This document shows positions 1-6,099 of a stretch of 7,078 nucleotides of DNA, piece by piece. Under the pieces are notes generated by a model. It was not told where the DNA came from. It was given only the letters and a program-made list of their open reading frames with translations, and searched no databases. Within the stretch, counting starts at the first letter, position 1; every line of letters begins with the position of its first letter. This stretch comes from Bacteroidota bacterium. Its GTDB lineage: Bacteria; Bacteroidota; Bacteroidia; NS11-12g; UBA955. The stretch spans positions 1 through 7,078 of the forward strand of contig SXYY01000098.1 in the NCBI GenBank assembly GCA_005788145.1. Direction: 5' to 3'. The position numbers and the translations under genes are program-made.

Positions 1-530
1 GCAAATGTGTTATCGACCACCACTATGCTGTTGTATTCGTGCCCGATTTGAATCATCAATGCAATGTCAATAATGCGAAGCAACGGATTGGTAGGGGTTT
101 CTACCCAAACCATTTTGGTTTTCTCATTCATGACCGCGCGTACGGCAGCCCCATCACTCATGTCAACGAAGTGAAATTTGATGCCATACTGTGCGAATAT
201 TTTGGTAAATAGGCGATAGGTTCCGCCATACAAATCATTGGTGCTCACCACTTCATCACCGGGCGAAAGCAACTTTGCACATGCATCTACAGCACCCATG
301 CCCGTGCTAAAACACAGTCCATGTTTTGTGCCTTCCAAGGCCGCCAAGTTCTTTTGCAACACATCGCGCGTTGGATTCTGCGTGCGGGCGTATTCATATC
401 CTTTGTGATTGCCCGGTACGGCTTGTACATAAGTACTTGTTTGGAAGATGGGCGTCATGATGGCCCCTGTGGTAGGATCAGGTTCGATACCCGCGTGCAA
501 TACCAGCGTTTCTATGTGGTTTGAGTTCAT
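1..530 (-). CDS. PLP-dependent trans-sulfuration enzyme (cystathionine gamma-synthase/lyase family), C-terminus cut by window edge
   Basis: Only the first 176 codons are present; the gene continues past the left edge. The translation from ATG 530 begins MNSNHIETLVLHAG and carries the family's PLP-site landmarks: Y47-A-R49 (YARTQNPTRD, which reaches the cofactor phosphate of the partner subunit), the STGMGA phosphate loop at 75-80, Y101 in LYGGTYRLF (stacks on the PLP ring), ETPTNP, and D173 in VVVDNTF (contacts the pyridine nitrogen). The Schiff-base lysine lies outside the window. Family knowledge: these enzymes build or break cystathionine, or eliminate from methionine or homocysteine, in the cytoplasm. 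The N-terminal part does not separate synthase, gamma-lyase and methionine gamma-lyase, so I give no symbol. The gene starts 51 bp after purN on the same strand and may be read through from that operon or use its own promoter at 555-562. Confidence 0.93.
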   Translation of the reverse strand, partial: MNSNHIETLVLHAGIEPDPTTGAIMTPIFQTSTYVQAVPGNHKGYEYARTQNPTRDVLQKNLAALEGTKHGLCFSTGMGAVDACAKLLSPGDEVVSTNDLYGGTYRLFTKIFAQYGIKFHFVDMSDGAAVRAVMNEKTKMVWVETPTNPLLRIIDIALMIQIGHEYNSIVVVDNTF

Positions 531-554
531 TGTGCGATGCGCTATTGTCTTTCA

Positions 555-562
555 CAAAGTAA
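555..562 (-). promoter_or_regulatory. Candidate -7 promoter element for the trans-sulfuration gene
   Basis: Read on the minus strand this is TTACTTTG, matching the Bacteroidota -7 consensus TAnnTTTG at five of six fixed positions. It lies 24 bp before the start codon, giving a short leader. A TTG lies 15 nt further upstream, closer than the usual spacing to the -33 element, so the -33 match is weak. The same octamer occurs upstream of recF (6031-6038). Inference from motif only. Confidence 0.3.
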
Positions 563-581
563 CACCGCAACTTCCGACAAT

Positions 582-1154
582 TTACGATTTTGGTTGGATG
601 TCTTTCAACACTTCTTCCACCACGCTTGGGAAATGGGCCATTTCCAGCTCATGGATTTTATCGGCCACTGCGTGGGCGTCATCATCTGGCGAAATAGGGC
701 ATCGACCTTGAAAAATGGGCGCGCCATCGTCGTACTTTTCGGTTACCCAATGCACAGTAATACCCGTTTCAGTCTCCCTGGCCGCGACCACTGCCTCGTG
801 TACATGCATCCCAAACATCCCTTTGCCACCAAATTTGGGCAACAAGGCAGGGTGAATGTTGATTACATGAGGAAATTGGTCCAACAATCGCTGGGGAAAC
901 AACCAAAGAAATCCTGCCAATACGATCAAATCAGGGGAATACGAAGCCAATAAAGCATCCACGCGATTGCCCGTTTTCCATTCTTCGCGGTTGAATAACA
1001 CACATGAAACACCCAATCTGTTGGCTCTTTCGATTACGCCCGCACCCTCAACATTGCAAAAAATCCCAGCAACGGTTATTTCGCTGCCTTCAAAGTGATG
1101 GATGATGTTCTCTGCATTGCTGCCACTGCCTGAAGCGAAAATGACGATTTTCAT
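582..1154 (-). CDS. purN: Phosphoribosylglycinamide formyltransferase (GAR transformylase 1)
   Basis: This 190-residue protein transfers the formyl group of 10-formyltetrahydrofolate to glycinamide ribonucleotide, the third step of de novo purine synthesis, in the cytoplasm. The N-terminal FASGSGSNAENII (residues 7-17 centrally) is the ribonucleotide phosphate loop. The catalytic triad of the family is visible: N99 and H101 in NIHPALLP, and D143 in YDDGAPIFQ. The GGKGMFGMHVHEAV stretch after the catalytic His is typical of Bacteroidota PurN. Length is normal. ATG 1154 is the only sensible start because the phosphate loop begins right after it; no Shine-Dalgarno is visible. The start overlaps the upstream DUF4837 stop as ATGA, so translation is probably coupled. 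The placement behind two cell-envelope genes is not functionally obvious. Confidence 0.97.
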   Translation of the reverse strand: MKIVIFASGSGSNAENIIHHFEGSEITVAGIFCNVEGAGVIERANRLGVSCVLFNREEWKTGNRVDALLASYSPDLIVLAGFLWLFPQRLLDQFPHVINIHPALLPKFGGKGMFGMHVHEAVVAARETETGITVHWVTEKYDDGAPIFQGRCPISPDDDAHAVADKIHELEMAHFPSVVEEVLKDIQPKS

Positions 1155-2308
1155 GGTTTGATATTGCTTTGGTTGACCATGATTTCCAATGCGCGCATCA
1201 AGGAATTTCGCGGTTGATTCGGGGCAAACAAGAACCCATCAATGGCAATGCAGCGCTGATTTGCTTCGTCAATGATCATCTTTCGAACGAAAGGACCCCG
1301 TCTGTCTGTGTTTAGCTCCGTATACCAACCCTTCAAGTAGTATACTTTGTTGTGATTTTCAATAACCGAAGAAAAGGTTTTGGGAAAAATGCCACTGCTG
1401 CTCACTTCAACCCAAGTGCCCTCCGCAGTGCGAAGGTATTTTTGTGTGAATCGGTTACGATCTACTATTGCAGAATCCATGGTCAACTCCTTTGAAGGTG
1501 ACAGCGGGTAAATATTTACCATGAGGTTGCTGTGAAATTGGCTATTCTCGTTGCGTAGCCAAGCAAAATCATTGGTCGCTTGTACCAATTTTAAATCCGC
1601 ATTTAACAATAAATCAATGTTGTATTTGCCAGCAAGCAATCGCGAAACGCTGTCAGAATAACGATTTTGTTCCAAAGCACCGTGGCGTCGCATGGGTCCT
1701 GTTGTGACCGCTCGAAGCTCTAATTGGTATGATTCTGCACAAAGGAATGCTTGGTGTTTTTTAATCCAACGACTGTTCAAATTTTCACCCGCCGAATGGG
1801 TGTCGAAAATCCATAAAACCACCTGGGGTTTGGCCCAAACATCTTTGATCCACCGACAGTTTACATTGTCAATCACAGTGTCTTTGGCGATCGCTGATTC
1901 AACCGCATGATGAAAATTTCCATCCATGGCTGATCGTGGGTCAATAACCCATACCAATGTATTGGCATGCAACGGTTTGAGTGTTTGTGGGTCCTTCTGG
2001 CTATGCTGCTGAACGCTATGCATTTCAAAATTGAACAGCGATTCAAAATACTGAGGGTCTCCTGGTTTGCGGTTCTCTTCAAAGCGCACCAAATTGCTAT
2101 CAGCCAAAAAAACGGTGGTGGTAAAAATATCTTGAATCGAATCTTCCCAACTTTCTGGGTAAAAAACGCGAATCTCTGCAGCACTTCCGACCGATGTGTC
2201 GAGCCCATTTTGAGCGGTCCGTTGGCAGCCACTGGGAACAAGCGCCATTATAATGACCAGGGTAAAGGATAACCCAAAGCTGAACCAACGGTTTTGCATG
2301 TCTTGCAT
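1151..2308 (-). CDS. DUF4837 family predicted lipoprotein
   Basis: A protein of 385 residues from ATG 2308. The N-terminus has a hydrophobic segment (about residues 9-25) followed by VPSGC, with Cys28 as the probable lipidated residue; the -3 proline makes this a loose lipobox, so lipidation is probable rather than certain. The rest is predicted extracytoplasmic. The C-terminal half resembles the Bacteroidota DUF4837 family as I remember it: KYNIDLLLNADLKLVQATNDFAWLR (about 228-252), then NIYPL, a GTWVEVSSSG-like strand, RRGPFVRKMIIDE (about 336-348) and a final DGFLFAPNQPRNSLMRALE (357-375). The family function is not known to me. The start overlaps the transglycosylase stop by one base (TGATG) and the stop overlaps purN (ATGA). 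A TTG at 2311 and an ATG at 2299 are alternative starts; 2308 fits coupling best. A role alongside the transglycosylase at the envelope is inferred from position only. Confidence 0.87.
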   Translation of the reverse strand: MQDMQNRWFSFGLSFTLVIIMALVPSGCQRTAQNGLDTSVGSAAEIRVFYPESWEDSIQDIFTTTVFLADSNLVRFEENRKPGDPQYFESLFNFEMHSVQQHSQKDPQTLKPLHANTLVWVIDPRSAMDGNFHHAVESAIAKDTVIDNVNCRWIKDVWAKPQVVLWIFDTHSAGENLNSRWIKKHQAFLCAESYQLELRAVTTGPMRRHGALEQNRYSDSVSRLLAGKYNIDLLLNADLKLVQATNDFAWLRNENSQFHSNLMVNIYPLSPSKELTMDSAIVDRNRFTQKYLRTAEGTWVEVSSSGIFPKTFSSVIENHNKVYYLKGWYTELNTDRRGPFVRKMIIDEANQRCIAIDGFLFAPNQPRNSLMRALEIMVNQSNIKP

Positions 2309-3579
2309 CAACCCCTACGGGTTTTTTGAATGATCAAACGCTGTCCAACTTGAATAGAATTGGATCTCAAATGGTTCCATGTTTTTATCTGTGTAACCGT
2401 CACCCCATGTGTTTTGGCAATGGCGCTTAATGTTTGACCACGTCTAACAACATGTACCACGCGCATTGAACCTGTTCTTGCTGTTGAGACACCGGTGGAG
2501 CCTGCTACTTGAACGCCCCTAGGCACCGATTTTGGGTAAGCATAGGGTGCTCGATAGTTGGTTGGTATCACATTGTGGTTGTATTTGGCGAATGCGGCTG
2601 CGCTGTCAAAGCGATCTATGAACTGCATGCTGGCATTGTAAGGCATCAGAATGACGCTGCCATGTGCCATGTCTGTGTTTTGATTCAACAACTCCTGATT
2701 CAAACCGACCAAGTTGTGATGGGTTCCCAAGTATTCGTTGATTTTGCCCAAATGCATGGTGGAATCGATTTTTGTGGGTGCCAAAACGATGCTTTGATCA
2801 TTGTGAACAGCGTTTTTTCCTTTCTCAGTGAAATTCAAAACATAAGCAACGGCGATAAACTTGGGCACATAGTTTTGGGTTTCCTTGGGAAGAAAGGGAA
2901 GGACTTCCCAGAAATTGGTTTTACCACCACTTCTGCGGATGGCTTTTTGCACATTGCCAGGACCACAATTGTAAGAAGCAATGCTCATGAGCCAGTTGTT
3001 GAAAATGGATTGAGAATTGGCAAAATACTCGCAAGCTTTCTGGGTGCTTTCCACGATGCTCTTGCGATCGTCGCAGGGATAGCCAATGCGCATCCCCATC
3101 AATTTGCCGGTGTAAGGCATGAATTGCCATAAGCCCGTTGCACCGCACCAAGAAACAGCGGAGGGATTCAAGTTGGATTCAATCACCGAAATGTATTTTA
3201 ACTCGGTAGGCAATCCATTCTTATCCAATATTTCTTCAAAAATGGGGAAGTACAACTTCATTCGCTCGTGGATTTGGTTAAAGTAACCTTCGCCATATCC
3301 CATGAAATAACGAATGTGTTGTTCCACCATGCGGTGATATTCAAAAGGAATTGTACTGCCTATTTGCGACATCATCGCCTCGAACTCACGACCATTTCTG
3401 TATCTTGCTTCATCATGTCCGACCGGACTGTGTGATGGAATATTGCCCAATAAAATCTGGGTGAGACTGTCGATACGGGAAATGTGATTGCCACCTTCTG
3501 GGTCCAAAGGTGCTTGTGCAAACGCAGTAGTCACGCTGCTTCCCAAAAACAATACCGACAGAAAAAACGACCTCATCAT
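2308..3579 (-). CDS. MltD-like lytic transglycosylase with C-terminal LysM domain
   Basis: A 423-residue exported murein hydrolase. It has a signal peptide (residues 1-21, cleavage likely after A19-F20-A21) and an SLT family-1 domain at about 108-250. The catalytic glutamate is E134 in SVIESNLNP, followed by the signature GATGLWQFMP (146-155) and ASYNCGPGNV (201-210). One LysM peptidoglycan-binding domain follows at about 374-417 (VVHVVRRGQTLSAIAK to VGQRLIIQ). Family knowledge: the SLT domain cleaves the MurNAc-GlcNAc bond to give 1,6-anhydroMurNAc, and LysM holds the enzyme on glycan. E. coli MltD is a lipoprotein with two LysM domains; this one has no lipobox cysteine and a single LysM, so it is probably periplasmic. 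Residues 251-370 link the two parts and look low in conserved motifs. It is the first gene of the overlapping three-gene operon. ATG at 3579 or 3576 are both possible starts. Confidence 0.95.
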   Translation of the reverse strand: MMRSFFLSVLFLGSSVTTAFAQAPLDPEGGNHISRIDSLTQILLGNIPSHSPVGHDEARYRNGREFEAMMSQIGSTIPFEYHRMVEQHIRYFMGYGEGYFNQIHERMKLYFPIFEEILDKNGLPTELKYISVIESNLNPSAVSWCGATGLWQFMPYTGKLMGMRIGYPCDDRKSIVESTQKACEYFANSQSIFNNWLMSIASYNCGPGNVQKAIRRSGGKTNFWEVLPFLPKETQNYVPKFIAVAYVLNFTEKGKNAVHNDQSIVLAPTKIDSTMHLGKINEYLGTHHNLVGLNQELLNQNTDMAHGSVILMPYNASMQFIDRFDSAAAFAKYNHNVIPTNYRAPYAYPKSVPRGVQVAGSTGVSTARTGSMRVVHVVRRGQTLSAIAKTHGVTVTQIKTWNHLRSNSIQVGQRLIIQKTRRG

Positions 3580-3585
3580 ATATTA

Positions 3586-3593
3586 CAAAATTA
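3586..3593 (-). promoter_or_regulatory. Candidate -7 promoter element for the transglycosylase-DUF4837-purN operon
   Basis: On the minus strand the sequence is TAATTTTG, a full match to TAnnTTTG. It ends six bases before the ATG at 3579, so transcription would begin at or within a base or two of the start codon. No clear TTG is found at the usual -33 spacing, which lowers confidence. Confidence 0.4.
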
Positions 3594-3660
3594 GCGCAGA
3601 ATTGTGCGCTTCCTTTTATAAGCAAAGACTGAGCCAAAAATTATCCAACAAACAAATGTG

Positions 3661-3668
3661 TATATTTG
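3661..3668 (+). promoter_or_regulatory. Candidate -7 promoter element for the alanine-dehydrogenase-like gene
   Basis: TATATTTG is a full match to the Bacteroidota -7 consensus TAnnTTTG. A TTA at 3641-3643, 17 nt upstream, could serve as a weak -33 element (consensus TTG). It would give a leader of roughly 60 nt before the GTG at 3738. It lies back to back with the minus-strand candidate at 3586-3593, as expected for a divergent intergenic region. Confidence 0.45.
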
Positions 3669-3737
3669 TAATAAATGAGGTGGCATGAATCTCGGAAGTA
3701 TTTGCTACCTTAGAGTTACTAATAAATTATACACCCA

Positions 3738-4952
3738 GTGGCATTGTCAAAAAATATCCTATCGCCTGAAAATGAAGCACAGACCTTGGCGCAAGTGCAA
3801 AAGTTGAATTTGAAAAATGGTGGATTGAGCATCGGTATTCCGAAAGAAGTGACTTTTCAGGAAAATAGGGTTCCATTGACGCCGGCTGCTGTTGCGTACT
3901 TTACCTCGAACGGACATTCAATCACCATTGAATCGGGGGCGGGAAGAAATGCCAATTTTTCGGACATTCAATTCAGCGAGGCAGGTGCACAAATTGTCTA
4001 TTCAAACAAGGAAGTTTACGACTGTGAAACCATCTTGAAAATTGATCCCCCAACATTGGCGGAGATAGAATTGATGAAGCCAGGCCAATTGCTGATTTCG
4101 GCTTTGCAAATTAACCAGCTGGACTCAATATTACTGCGTAAACTCATGGAAAAGAAAATCAATGCCATGGCGTATGAATATTTGGAAGATGATGGAGGTA
4201 CCCGACCCATCATTCGTGCCATGAGCGAGATTGCCGGAACCGCGAGTATTCTGATTGCCGCTGAGTACTTGAACAATACCCACATCGGAAAAGGCGAGTT
4301 GCTCGGTGGATTTGCAGGTGTTCCACCCACGCAGGTTGTAGTTATCGGTGCGGGTGCAGTGGGAGAGTTTGCCACCAAAGCTGCGATGGGACTTGGAGCC
4401 AATGTCAAAGTATTTGATAACAACATGTATCGCTTGCGACGAATCCAGAAGTCTTTTGGTTTTCATTTATACACCTCTACATTGCAACCCCAGGTGATCA
4501 AAAGTGCAGTAGCCAGTGCCGACGTTGTCATTGGCGCCTTGTCAGGCAATACCGCAAGAAGTCCAATCGTCATAACAGAAGAAATGGTCATGTCGATGCG
4601 CCCCCATTCTGTTTTGATCGATGTCGCAATCGATCGCGGTGGAAATTTTGAGACTTCAGAAGTCACCAACCACGAGAAACCCATATTCCACAAACACGAT
4701 GTGATTCATTACTGTGTTCCCAACATAGCCTCACGCGTGAGCCGGACGGCCAGCTACACGCTGAGTAATGTATTTACGCCCATGCTTGATGAAATGGCCC
4801 AATTGGGTGGATTTGGAGAGTTTCTGCGAATGAAATCAGGCGTTCGCAAAGGTACCTACTTGTACCGTGGCAGTCTAACCAACAAGAACTTGGCCGATAA
4901 ATTTTCAATCAAATACCACGACATCGATTTGATGGTGGGGCTATACATGTAA
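3738..4952 (+). CDS. Alanine dehydrogenase/transhydrogenase (AlaDH/PNT) family oxidoreductase, Bacteroidota type
   Basis: A 404-residue protein. An N-terminal extension of about 30 residues precedes IGIPKE, where B. subtilis and M. tuberculosis alanine dehydrogenases begin. The AlaDH/PNT N-terminal domain carries R44 (ENRVPLTP) and MSEIAGTA (162-169). A Rossmann NAD(H) domain follows with GAGAVG (204-209) and acidic D227 at the end of the second strand, favouring NAD(H). D299 (VAIDRGG) and N329 (CVPN) match residues of characterised AlaDH. The C-terminus (about 357-404) aligns with AlaDH rather than transhydrogenase alpha subunits. By my manual alignment the Lys75 and His96 positions of the M. 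tuberculosis enzyme are D103 and Q124, so NAD-dependent L-alanine/pyruvate interconversion is the usual label but not secure. GTG 3738 is chosen because TAA 3723-3725 lies in frame upstream and there is no early ATG; TTG 3744 is an alternative. Its stop abuts that of convergent recF. Confidence 0.85.
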   Translation: MALSKNILSPENEAQTLAQVQKLNLKNGGLSIGIPKEVTFQENRVPLTPAAVAYFTSNGHSITIESGAGRNANFSDIQFSEAGAQIVYSNKEVYDCETILKIDPPTLAEIELMKPGQLLISALQINQLDSILLRKLMEKKINAMAYEYLEDDGGTRPIIRAMSEIAGTASILIAAEYLNNTHIGKGELLGGFAGVPPTQVVVIGAGAVGEFATKAAMGLGANVKVFDNNMYRLRRIQKSFGFHLYTSTLQPQVIKSAVASADVVIGALSGNTARSPIVITEEMVMSMRPHSVLIDVAIDRGGNFETSEVTNHEKPIFHKHDVIHYCVPNIASRVSRTASYTLSNVFTPMLDEMAQLGGFGEFLRMKSGVRKGTYLYRGSLTNKNLADKFSIKYHDIDLMVGLYM

Positions 4953-6026
4953 TTACACCAAATGGTGATGCATTTTGGTTGCATCAATGTGCTGAAAATG
5001 GGTTTCGACCCGGCTCGCATGGGTGTCTGTGATCAAAATTTGTCCGTAACCAGAAGCCCCGACCAATTCAATCAAACGCTGAGCGCGTTGCTCATCGATT
5101 TTTTCAAAAATATCATCCAATAGCAAAATGGGATGGTTGTTTGTAACGCTTTGAAAATAATTGTATTGCGCCAATTTTAAGGCGATGATGAAGCTCTTGA
5201 TTTGTCCTTGAGAACCAAATTTCTTCAAAGGAAATTCCCCCAAATTGAACTGTAGATCATCCTTGTGAATACCCACTGACGTGCGTTGTGATGCCATGTC
5301 GAGTCGGTGAGCATCCTGTAACAATGTAGCGAAATCCCCATCGTGCAGTGGACTGTCATAAGTGATGCTGGGGCGCTCGGATCCTTGGCTTAAGGATTGG
5401 TAAATGTCCACAAAATGAGCAAGCAATTCGGCAACGAAAGTCTTTCTGCGCTCGTAAATCAACAAACCTGCGGGAATCAGTTTGGTATCAAAACTTCCAA
5501 GTAAATCAGGGTCTATGTATCGTCCTTGCATCGATTTTAGCAATGCATTGCGCTGTTCCAAAGTCTTTTTATAGATACTCAAGTTTTGGAGATAGGCTTT
5601 GTCGATCTGACATAGACTCAAATCCACAAATTTTCTGCGGTCATCGCTATTTCCCAGGGCTAGTTCGATGTCGTATGGTGTGATAAAAACCGTTTGAATC
5701 ATCCCAACATGGTCGAGGAGTCTGGGATAGGCTTTGTCGTTCTTTTTGATGCTCTTTTTTCCTGCCTCGAATTGAATCAGGATGTCGGCTGGCGATTCTC
5801 CCTCAAAATGGCCTTTAATGGTGAAAAATGATTCGTTGTGTTCGATGATTTGACTGTCAATGCCGTTGAAATAACTCTTGGCATTGGCCAAGTAATGCAC
5901 TGCATCCAAAATATTGGTCTTGCCTACGCCATTGGCTCCAGTGATGGTGTTAATCCCATTGCAAAACTCCAAAGCGCGCTCGCTGTGGTTCTTGAAGTGA
6001 AACAATTGAAGTCGTTGCAAATACAC
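4953..6026 (-). CDS. recF: DNA replication and repair protein RecF
   Basis: A 357-residue SMC-like ATPase from GTG 6026. With RecO and RecR it loads RecA at single-strand gaps and stalled forks. Seen in order: the Walker A GANGVGKT (residues 30-37), the family segment DDRRKFVDLSL (about 128-138), the HKDDLQF region (254-260), the ABC-type signature KFGSQGQ (269-275), and Walker B LLLDDIFEKID (301-311) with acidic D304/D305 and E308, followed by ITDTH. A GTG at 6050 would add eight residues (MSIDLLCT), but RecF proteins of this phylum begin essentially MYLKKL-, which matches the product from GTG 6026 (MYLQRLQLFHFKNH). Length is normal for RecF. It is divergent from dnaE and convergent, stop to stop, with the gene at 3738-4952. 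No dnaA or dnaN is within the window. Confidence 0.96.
   Translation of the reverse strand: MYLQRLQLFHFKNHSERALEFCNGINTITGANGVGKTNILDAVHYLANAKSYFNGIDSQIIEHNESFFTIKGHFEGESPADILIQFEAGKKSIKKNDKAYPRLLDHVGMIQTVFITPYDIELALGNSDDRRKFVDLSLCQIDKAYLQNLSIYKKTLEQRNALLKSMQGRYIDPDLLGSFDTKLIPAGLLIYERRKTFVAELLAHFVDIYQSLSQGSERPSITYDSPLHDGDFATLLQDAHRLDMASQRTSVGIHKDDLQFNLGEFPLKKFGSQGQIKSFIIALKLAQYNYFQSVTNNHPILLLDDIFEKIDEQRAQRLIELVGASGYGQILITDTHASRVETHFQHIDATKMHHHLV
4966..4986. terminator. Hairpin at the convergent gene junction, possible bidirectional terminator
   Basis: TGATGCA (4966-4972) and TGCATCA (4980-4986) form a perfect 7-bp inverted repeat around a 7-nt loop. It sits 13 bp after the stop of the plus-strand gene and inside the last codons of recF. 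A second, smaller inverted repeat, CACCA-AA-TGGTG (4956-4967), overlaps its left edge. Neither is followed by a good T-run in either direction, so intrinsic termination is uncertain. With no spacer between the two stop codons, any terminator must lie within coding sequence. Confidence 0.3.
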
Positions 6027-6030
6027 AGTG

Positions 6031-6038
6031 CAAAGTAA
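6031..6038 (-). promoter_or_regulatory. Candidate -7 promoter element for recF
   Basis: On the minus strand this is TTACTTTG, five of six fixed positions of TAnnTTTG and identical to the octamer at 555-562. It ends four bases before the preferred GTG start at 6026, implying a leaderless or nearly leaderless transcript. No -33 TTG is visible at normal spacing. Confidence 0.3.
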
Positions 6039-6054
6039 ATCAATTGACACGGTG

Positions 6055-6099
6055 ATGTGGAATTATGGCAGGAATAGAGTTATTCCAATTTGTCCACAT
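6055..6099. repeat. Nested imperfect dyad between recF and dnaE
   Basis: The outer arms ATGTGG (6055-6060) and CCACAT (6094-6099) enclose AATT at 6061-6064 and 6087-6090. Inside these lies a perfect 6-bp hairpin, GGAATA (6071-6076) and TATTCC (6081-6086), with loop GAGT. It is centrally placed in the 120-bp divergent region, which would suit an operator acting on one or both genes. It is not followed by a T-run close enough for a standard terminator. Function is unknown. Confidence 0.5.

Noticed and set aside
537..953. Plus-strand frame of 138 codons opposite purN
   Set aside because: It is antisense to purN, which has its full catalytic set; no recognisable domain in the antisense product.
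2310..2327. Terminator-like stem plus T-run on the plus strand
   Set aside because: The stem has only five pairs and lies antisense inside the three-gene operon with no plus-strand gene leading into it; treated instead as a possible coupling hairpin on the minus strand.
2509..3132. Long plus-strand frame of 207 codons opposite the transglycosylase gene
   Set aside because: It lies wholly antisense to the SLT domain and linker of a well-supported gene, and its translation resembles no family I know; it is an open frame created by the codon use of the real gene.
3580..3737. Search for a tRNA, small RNA or riboswitch in the largest intergenic region
   Set aside because: Only promoter-like octamers and a possible leader frame are visible; no cloverleaf, conserved riboswitch core or strong hairpin could be recognised by eye.
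4016..4426. Minus-strand frame of 136 codons opposite the alanine-dehydrogenase-like gene
   Set aside because: Shadow of a strongly supported gene; the translation is rich in Pro, Ser and Ala with no recognisable motif.
4616..4635. Perfect inverted repeat GATCGAT-GTCGCA-ATCGATC
   Set aside because: It falls on codons for the conserved IDVAID segment, where the repeated Ile-Asp explains the symmetry; no regulatory reading is needed.
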